Assembly: GCA_934133015.1 (NCBI GenBank)
Contig: CAKPAQ010000005.1
Coordinates: 1 to 17,824, forward strand
Source: an uncultured Bacilli bacterium
Lineage (GTDB): Bacteria; Bacillota_I; Bacilli_A; RF39; UBA660
Reading direction: 5' to 3'
Length of the DNA: 17,824 bases
Shown here: positions 13,975 to 17,824 of the stretch, piece after piece
How the letters are laid out: each line of letters starts with the position of its first letter
Numbering within the stretch: the first letter of the stretch is position 1
Position numbers and translations under genes: made by a program
Notes under the pieces: model-generated
The model's database searches: none
What the model saw: the letters and a program-made list of their open reading frames with translations, nothing else
What the model was told of the DNA's origin: nothing

Positions 13975-15642
13975 CTTTACATCAATTAGAACAGGCATGA
14001 TAATAGGTCTTCTGCCAGTTAGTTCTTCTATTTTTGTTACTAAGTCAGATATGATTTTAGACTTTAACTCATTAATATTATCTTTACTATTACTTAATCT
14101 ATCAGTAATAGTTTTTTCAGCTTGTTCTTCAATTTGTTTAATTAGTTTTTCATTTTCATTAACTAAAATAAATCCACGAGTAGTTATGTTTGGTTTAATA
14201 AGTAGTTTTCTTTTTTCAAAATTGATATTAGCTATAACAACTAATATACCATCATTAGACATCATTTTACGATCCTTAATGACAACACTACCAATTTCAC
14301 CAATACGATTACCATCTACGTATATATCTTCACCAGGTACAGTTTCTTTAGATTTAGTAATGACATGATCTTTCATTATTAAAATATTTCCATTTTCTAT
14401 TACAAAGGTATTTTCTTTTGGTACTCCACAATCTATGGCTATATTAGCATGCTTTTTAAGCATACGGTAATCACCATGGAATGGCATTACATATTTTGGT
14501 AATAGTAATCTAATCATTAATTTTAGTTCTTCTTCATTACCATGTCCTGATGTGTGGATATCATTTAGAGATGTATTAGTAAATACTTTAACACCTTTTA
14601 AATATAATTTATTTATAGTTCTAGCTATACTTAATGCATTTCCTGGAATAGTTGAAGATGAGAACACAACTATATCTTCTGGTCTTAAACTAATTTGTTT
14701 ATGTGTACCATCAGCTATTCTTGATAGAGCAGCTAGTGGCTCTCCTTGAGAACCTGTACAAAGTATAGTTACTTCGTTTGGTTTTAGTCGATTAGCTTCT
14801 TCAGCAGTTATAAGTAATTCTTTATGATTAATATAGCCACCATTTATAGATATTTGAATGTTATTTTCCATACTTCTACCAAATACACAGATTTTTCTAT
14901 TGTGTTTATAGCATGTTTCGAAAATGTGTTTTAAACGGTAAATATTAGAAGCAAAAGTAGCTATAATAATACGATTGTGATTATAACGATCAAAAATTTC
15001 ATTTAATTGGTTGTCTACTTTTGATTCACTAATAGAAAATCCTTCATTAAGGGCATTAGTTGAATCACTTATAAGTAAATCTACACCACGTTTACCAAGT
15101 TCAGCCATTTTATGTAAATCGGCCATTGGTCCAATTGGGGTTAGATCAAATTTAAAATCTCCTGTAGTTACTACAGTTCCATTAGGTGTTTTTAGGTATA
15201 TACCATGAGAATCAGGTATAGAGTGGGTTGTTCTGAAAAATTCTATTTCAAAATGCTTGAATTTTAAGATGGTTTTATCATCATAGGCATGAAGTCCATC
15301 ATAACGAATATTTCTATCTTCTAGCTTGATAGCTATTAATTCTTTAGCTTGATTTGGTGCATAAATAGCTGGTACATTTACCATCTGTAATAAAAAAGGT
15401 ATAGCACCAATATGGTCTTCATGACCATGAGTTATAAATAAAGCTTTAATTTTATCTTCGTTTTGTTTCAAAAAAGAATAGTCTGGTAAGACATAATCTA
15501 TTCCTAAAAGTTCTCCTTCTGGAAAACTTATCCCCGCATCAATAATAACAATTTCATCATCATGCATTAAACAATACATGTTTTTTCCCACTTCACCTAA
15601 ACCACCTAAAACAATAATTTTTGTTTCAGTGTTTGGTTTCAT
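13966..15642 (-). CDS. rnj: Ribonuclease J
   Basis: Metallo-beta-lactamase/beta-CASP ribonuclease with 5'-to-3' exonuclease and endonuclease activity, central to mRNA turnover and rRNA maturation. The 558-residue protein opens with LGGLGEVGKNMY, followed by IVIIDAGISFPE and the zinc-binding HGHEDHIG (His72, His74, Asp76, His77). Further family blocks include HSIPDSHGI, TGDFKFD, the beta-CASP segment (FASNIYRLKHI, GRSMENN, TGSQGEPLAALSRI) and HTSGHGNEEELK. The C-terminal domain is present. It looks closer to J1, but J1 versus J2 cannot be decided from one copy. ATG 15642 has an AAAGGAG ribosome binding site at a rather long 11 nt. RNase Y, its partner in decay, is encoded 2 kb away. Confidence 0.96.
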   Translation of the reverse strand: MKPNTETKIIVLGGLGEVGKNMYCLMHDDEIVIIDAGISFPEGELLGIDYVLPDYSFLKQNEDKIKALFITHGHEDHIGAIPFLLQMVNVPAIYAPNQAKELIAIKLEDRNIRYDGLHAYDDKTILKFKHFEIEFFRTTHSIPDSHGIYLKTPNGTVVTTGDFKFDLTPIGPMADLHKMAELGKRGVDLLISDSTNALNEGFSISESKVDNQLNEIFDRYNHNRIIIATFASNIYRLKHIFETCYKHNRKICVFGRSMENNIQISINGGYINHKELLITAEEANRLKPNEVTILCTGSQGEPLAALSRIADGTHKQISLRPEDIVVFSSSTIPGNALSIARTINKLYLKGVKVFTNTSLNDIHTSGHGNEEELKLMIRLLLPKYVMPFHGDYRMLKKHANIAIDCGVPKENTFVIENGNILIMKDHVITKSKETVPGEDIYVDGNRIGEIGSVVIKDRKMMSNDGILVVIANINFEKRKLLIKPNITTRGFILVNENEKLIKQIEEQAEKTITDRLSNSKDNINELKSKIISDLVTKIEELTGRRPIIMPVLIDVKKN

Positions 15643-15705
15643 AAATAATTTTTCTCCTTTCTTAAGTTAATTAAATTTAATATGTAAAAGAACTAACCGA
15701 TATAG

Positions 15706-15734
15706 ATTATACTATTTTTTTATATTTTTGTCTA
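15706..15734 (-). promoter_or_regulatory. rnj promoter
   Basis: On the - strand: TAGACA (15734-15729), 17-bp spacer, perfect TATAAT (15711-15706). It leaves a leader of nearly 60 nt before the start codon. Confidence 0.7.
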
Positions 15735-15768
15735 TTGTTTGATTATAAAAAAGGTTAACAGTGTAAAC

Positions 15769-15798
15769 TAAAAATAAAAAATAGGCTTATTGCCTATT
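15769..15798 (-). terminator. Intrinsic terminator of the PrsA gene
   Basis: Read on the - strand: AATAGGC (15798-15792), loop AATAA, GCCTATT (15786-15780), then TTTTATTTTT. Perfect 7-bp stem, placed about 28 nt after the stop codon. Confidence 0.8.
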
Positions 15799-15825
15799 AA
15801 TTTTAATGGTTTTTTCTATTTTAAA

Positions 15826-16815
15826 TTATGAATTAGATGTGTTGTTTTTAGCATTAGTTAGGTAATTTTCATATTGTGTTTTTAAAGTTTTATCTTGAAT
15901 ATCAATCTTATATTCTTTTCTTAATTCTTCTAATGCTGTTACTTGAAGTGCTGAATCGTTTGATAATTTTTCTTTAGCTATATCTTCAATTATATCATCT
16001 TTAACTACTTTTAATTTTGGTTTATCTTTTTGACTGATTTTATAGATAATATGATATCCATATGTTGTTTTTACAGGTTCAGTTGTATATTTACCATTTT
16101 CTAGTTTTTTTGCTGCTTCTTCAAATTCAGTATCCATAGTACCATATGTGAAGTCACTTAATTTTCCACCCTTAGAAGCAGTAGCTTCGTCATCAGAATT
16201 TTCTTTAGCTAATGTTTCAAAATCTTCACCATTATTTAATTTAGTGATAATTTCTTTAGCTTTTTTTAGAGCTTCTTCTTCAGCAGCTTTCTTTTCATCA
16301 TCAGTCATATTATTAGTTGTTTTTGGTGAAATTAAGATATGTTTAGCTGAGATATCACCAAAGATTTTTTCTTCATAGAAAGTATTTATTTCATCATCAG
16401 TAACTAAGCTTTTTGAATAATCTTCAATAGCGGTATTTCTTTTATATTGTAGTTTTAAATATTCTTTTAAATCATCTATTGTGCTTATTCCCCATGCAGA
16501 TGTTGTTTTTTGTAAAAGTTGTTGTTCACTTCCAAATTGAGTTGTCCAAGTAGAAATTTGAGATTCAATACTGTTTTCTTGTTCTTCAGTATCTTTATAT
16601 TTATCATTTAATACTTGTGTATCAATCATATCTAGTAATACACTTAATGCATATTTATCTTTCATTTCATTATATAGAGAATCTACTGAAATATCTTTTC
16701 CTTTTAGTTTAACAACTGCGTCTTGTCCGTTTTCTAATTTTGCTACTTTACCACACCCTGTAATACATACAAGTATTGATAATAATCCAATTATTGTTTT
16801 AGTCTTATTTTTCAT
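15826..16815 (-). CDS. prsA: PrsA-type foldase lipoprotein (parvulin peptidyl-prolyl isomerase)
   Basis: Lipid-anchored chaperone outside the membrane that folds secreted proteins and, in Bacillus, PBPs. The 329-residue protein has a lipoprotein signal with lipobox ITGC (Cys21), an N-terminal chaperone domain with a Thr/Gln-rich helical region, and a PpiC parvulin domain at about 154-264 (ISAKHILIS, then AKEIITKLNNGEDFETLAKENSDD shortened by an inserted Lys/Glu-rich helix, GGKLSDFTYG, FEEAAKKLENG and TTYGYHIIYKI). A helical C-terminal tail completes the PrsA plan. ATG 16815 follows AAAGGAGGACAAA. It has its own promoter and terminator. Its likely clients include the PBP and the surface proteins of this window (inference). 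Confidence 0.93.
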   Translation of the reverse strand: MKNKTKTIIGLLSILVCITGCGKVAKLENGQDAVVKLKGKDISVDSLYNEMKDKYALSVLLDMIDTQVLNDKYKDTEEQENSIESQISTWTTQFGSEQQLLQKTTSAWGISTIDDLKEYLKLQYKRNTAIEDYSKSLVTDDEINTFYEEKIFGDISAKHILISPKTTNNMTDDEKKAAEEEALKKAKEIITKLNNGEDFETLAKENSDDEATASKGGKLSDFTYGTMDTEFEEAAKKLENGKYTTEPVKTTYGYHIIYKISQKDKPKLKVVKDDIIEDIAKEKLSNDSALQVTALEELRKEYKIDIQDKTLKTQYENYLTNAKNNTSNS

Positions 16816-16839
16816 TTTGTCCTCCTTTAAACATTTAAT

Positions 16840-16868
16840 ATCATATCAAATTACCTATTAAAATACAA
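16840..16868 (-). promoter_or_regulatory. prsA promoter
   Basis: On the - strand: TTGTAT (16868-16863), 17-bp spacer, TATGAT (16845-16840), about 25 nt before the ATG. Confidence 0.7.
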
Positions 16869-16897
16869 TAATTTATAATAATTTTGTGAGGATAAGA

Positions 16898-16924
16898 ACC
16901 TTTTTTTCATTTTTCCATAAAATA
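16898..16924 (+). promoter_or_regulatory. Sigma-K-like element upstream of the tiny membrane proteins
   Basis: AC (16898-16899), 16 bp, then CATAAAATA (16916-16924) matches the sporulation sigma-K pattern AC-N16/17-CATANNNTA. A convincing sigma-A promoter was not found for these genes. The match is short and low in information in AT-rich DNA, so the call is tentative; it is reported because relatives of the downstream gene in Bacillus act in spore formation. Confidence 0.25.
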
Positions 16925-16957
16925 CTATGAGTAATCAAAAAAAGGAGGAATTTAATT

Positions 16958-17038
16958 ATGGGTAATTACGTATCAAGTTCCGCTATCGTATTAGTATTAT
17001 TCATTTTACTAGTAATTATTCTTGGTGCATGGATCTAA
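16958..17038 (+). CDS. Tiny single-helix membrane protein, YjcZ/TIGR01732 type
   Basis: A 26-residue ORF beginning MGNYVSSSAIVLVLF and ending LLVIILGAWI, with AAAGGAGG (16940-16947) 10 nt upstream. Nearly the whole chain is one membrane helix ending in a conserved Gly-Ala-Trp. It resembles the Bacillus tiny transmembrane family (YjcZ; consensus like GFALIVVLFILLIIVG), whose characterised member SscA is involved in spore coat assembly. Followed 17 nt later by a second member. No other function can be read from it. In this non-Bacillus context the sporulation link is uncertain. Confidence 0.75.
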   Translation: MGNYVSSSAIVLVLFILLVIILGAWI

Positions 17039-17055
17039 TGTAAGGAGGTGTCATT

Positions 17056-17181
17056 ATGTCTTGCCAACAAACACAAACTACATGTTGTGAGAGTCCAAGA
17101 TCATCTGGTAATGGTTTTGTAATTGTAATAGTTCTTTACATATTACTTGCTATTATCTTAGGTGCATGGGTTTCTTGCTAA
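17056..17181 (+). CDS. Tiny single-helix membrane protein with Cys-rich head, YjcZ-like
   Basis: A 41-residue ORF with ribosome binding site AAGGAGGTG (17042-17050) 5 nt ahead. Residues 1-20 are polar and cysteine-containing (MSCQQTQTTCCESPRSSGNG, Cys3, 10, 11); residues 21-38 form a membrane helix ending IILGAW, the same ending as the protein encoded upstream; the last residue is Cys41. It is probably co-transcribed with that gene, as only 17 nt separate them and one terminator follows. Family membership rests on the shared helix and size. Cysteines could support disulfide cross-linking or metal binding, which is inference. Confidence 0.7.
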   Translation: MSCQQTQTTCCESPRSSGNGFVIVIVLYILLAIILGAWVSC

Positions 17182-17210
17182 GAAGAGTGAAATTCTACTC
17201 TTCTTTTTTT
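17180..17210 (+). terminator. Intrinsic terminator after the tiny membrane proteins
   Basis: Perfect arms AAGAAGAGT (17180-17188) and ACTCTTCTT (17197-17205), 8-nt loop, then T-run to 17210. It starts inside the stop codon and isolates the region from the surface-protein gene downstream. Confidence 0.88.
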
Positions 17211-17240
17211 ATGCGTAAATACTACTACAGATTAGAGCAA

Positions 17241-17255
17241 TTAACTTTGAGTTAA
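17241..17255. promoter_or_regulatory. Inverted repeat upstream of the poly-G promoter, possible operator
   Basis: TTAACT-TTG-AGTTAA is a perfect 6-3-6 inverted repeat centred about 30 bp upstream of the TTGACA element. It has no T-run and follows a terminator, so a protein-binding site is more likely than a transcript hairpin. The regulator is unknown. Confidence 0.35.
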
Positions 17256-17276
17256 CACAAAAATTTGCCACGCCCA

Positions 17277-17303
17277 TTGACATGGGGGGGGGGTAGCTAT
17301 GAT
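17277..17303 (+). promoter_or_regulatory. Promoter with G10 tract in the spacer, candidate phase-variable switch
   Basis: Perfect -35 TTGACA (17277-17282) and -10 TATGAT (17298-17303) are separated by 15 bp, of which ten are consecutive G (17284-17293). Two more G would give the optimal 17-bp spacing. TAGAAT (17303-17308) is a second possible -10 with a 20-bp spacer. Homopolymer tracts in promoter spacers switch surface genes on and off in several pathogens by slipped-strand mispairing. The gene downstream encodes a surface protein. CCCAT/ATGGG arms overlap the -35. Confidence 0.7.
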
Positions 17304-17342
17304 AGAATTAGTGCGTAAAATAGTTAGAGAGAAGGAATGTTT

Positions 17343-17824
17343 GTGAAGAAAAAGAATAAAAAGAAAACACTAATTTTATCAATAATAGGACTAATTGGAT
17401 TAGTAATAGTTACTATTGGAATAACTTATGCAGTGTTTACTTATACAAAGTTAGGAACAACTGATAATACAGTAACATCAGGTACATTAAAGTTTTTATA
17501 TACAGAAAACACTGGAGTAAAAACAGGTATCAAACTAACTAATGCACTTCCAATATCTGATACCCAAGGAAAAGCCTTAGACGGAGATAATAATGTTTTT
17601 GATTTTTCGATAGAGGCAACTAATACTGGAACAGAAGCAATTCCTTATGAAGTAACTTTAAGAAAGAAAAGTACTTCTACTTTGAAAGAAGATTATGTTA
17701 AGGTATATCTAACAGATAGAACAGAAACAACTGAAAAAGAAGAATTAGAACCAACTAAATATAGTGAATTAATACAAACAAGTATTAATGTAGGAAATGA
17801 AATAGAAAAAACAATCTATAAATC
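17343..17824 (+). CDS. TasA/camelysin-like surface protein (partial, 3' end missing)
   Basis: Runs off the window; 160 complete codons are visible. Basic N-terminus (MKKKNKKKTL), hydrophobic segment about 10-28, then ITYAVFTYT, followed by TTDNTVTSGTLKF, which is the pattern after SipW-type signal cleavage in TasA and camelysin (TYAxF, then NTFxxGTLDL). A beta-rich domain with NTGTEAIPYEVTL follows, as in TasA (NNGSLAIKEV). Such proteins form extracellular fibres or surface proteases-like coats in Bacillus. GTG 17343 is chosen because AAGGA (17332-17336) lies 6 nt ahead; the in-frame ATG at 17337 directly abuts that site. Controlled by the G10-spacer promoter. No SipW peptidase is visible in the window. 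Family assignment is moderate. Confidence 0.7.
   Translation, partial: MKKKNKKKTLILSIIGLIGLVIVTIGITYAVFTYTKLGTTDNTVTSGTLKFLYTENTGVKTGIKLTNALPISDTQGKALDGDNNVFDFSIEATNTGTEAIPYEVTLRKKSTSTLKEDYVKVYLTDRTETTEKEELEPTKYSELIQTSINVGNEIEKTIYK

Noticed and set aside
13997..14368. 123-residue open frame opposite rnj, and similar antisense frames within ponA, rnj, rny and prsA
   Set aside because: All are shadows of well-identified genes, with no ribosome binding sites or family resemblance.
16926..16964. 12-codon ORF ahead of the first tiny membrane protein
   Set aside because: No ribosome binding site, and its codons are the ribosome binding site and start of the real ORF.
1..17824. CRISPR arrays, tRNA or rRNA genes, transposases or integrases
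   Set aside because: No regularly spaced repeats, no tRNA cloverleaf or rRNA core sequences, and no mobile-element proteins were seen on either strand.
1..17824. Mycoplasma-type code with UGA as tryptophan
   Set aside because: TGA ends the genes at 9585 and 13929, the latter directly before a terminator, and no identified gene needs TGA readthrough.

Overview
The window is an AT-rich chromosomal segment from a walled, low-GC Gram-positive bacterium (Bacilli/Firmicutes, probably one of the AT-rich gut lineages related to Erysipelotrichales or RF39-type Bacilli). The supporting evidence is the gene set (recU-ponA, gpsB-rnpB, rodZ-pgsA-recA-rny, RNase J, PrsA, class B RNase P RNA), Gram-positive ribosome binding sites, and TTG/GTG starts. 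TGA terminates at least two genes (ending at 9585 and 13929), so the standard bacterial code applies, not the mycoplasma code. Order in the named genes resembles Bacillus subtilis, but cinA is absent between pgsA and recA.

Layout: (1) 1-1434: possible tail of an upstream + strand gene, mscL (-) and a ZIP metal transporter (+), the last two divergent. (2) 1435-4830: recU-ponA operon on the - strand. (3) 4831-6929: a 29-codon ORF, gpsB, the RNase P RNA, rodZ and pgsA on the + strand. (4) 6930-12178: recA, three tandem Tim44-like domain genes and rny. (5) 12233-13929: two paralogous membrane-anchored Ig-like, Cys-rich proteins of unknown function. (6) 13966-16815: RNase J and a PrsA-type foldase lipoprotein on the - strand. 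(7) 16816-17824: two tiny single-helix membrane proteins of the YjcZ/TIGR01732 type, then a TasA/camelysin-like surface protein running off the end.

The genes combine into a cell-envelope group (PBP1, GpsB, RodZ, PgsA, PrsA, MscL, Ig-like proteins, TasA-like), an RNA-decay and processing group (RNase P RNA, RNase Y, RNase J) and a recombination group (RecA, RecU). Most genes have recognisable -35/-10 elements and intrinsic terminators, several starting inside the stop codon region.

The most striking observation is at 17277-17303. A run of ten G residues, extraordinary in this AT-rich DNA, sits exactly between a perfect TTGACA -35 and a TATGAT -10, just upstream of the TasA-like surface protein. 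The present spacer is 15 bp. This has the architecture of a slipped-strand, phase-variable promoter. The other uncharacterised systems worth attention are the recA-rny Tim44-like cluster and the paired Ig/Cys/WSEW proteins.
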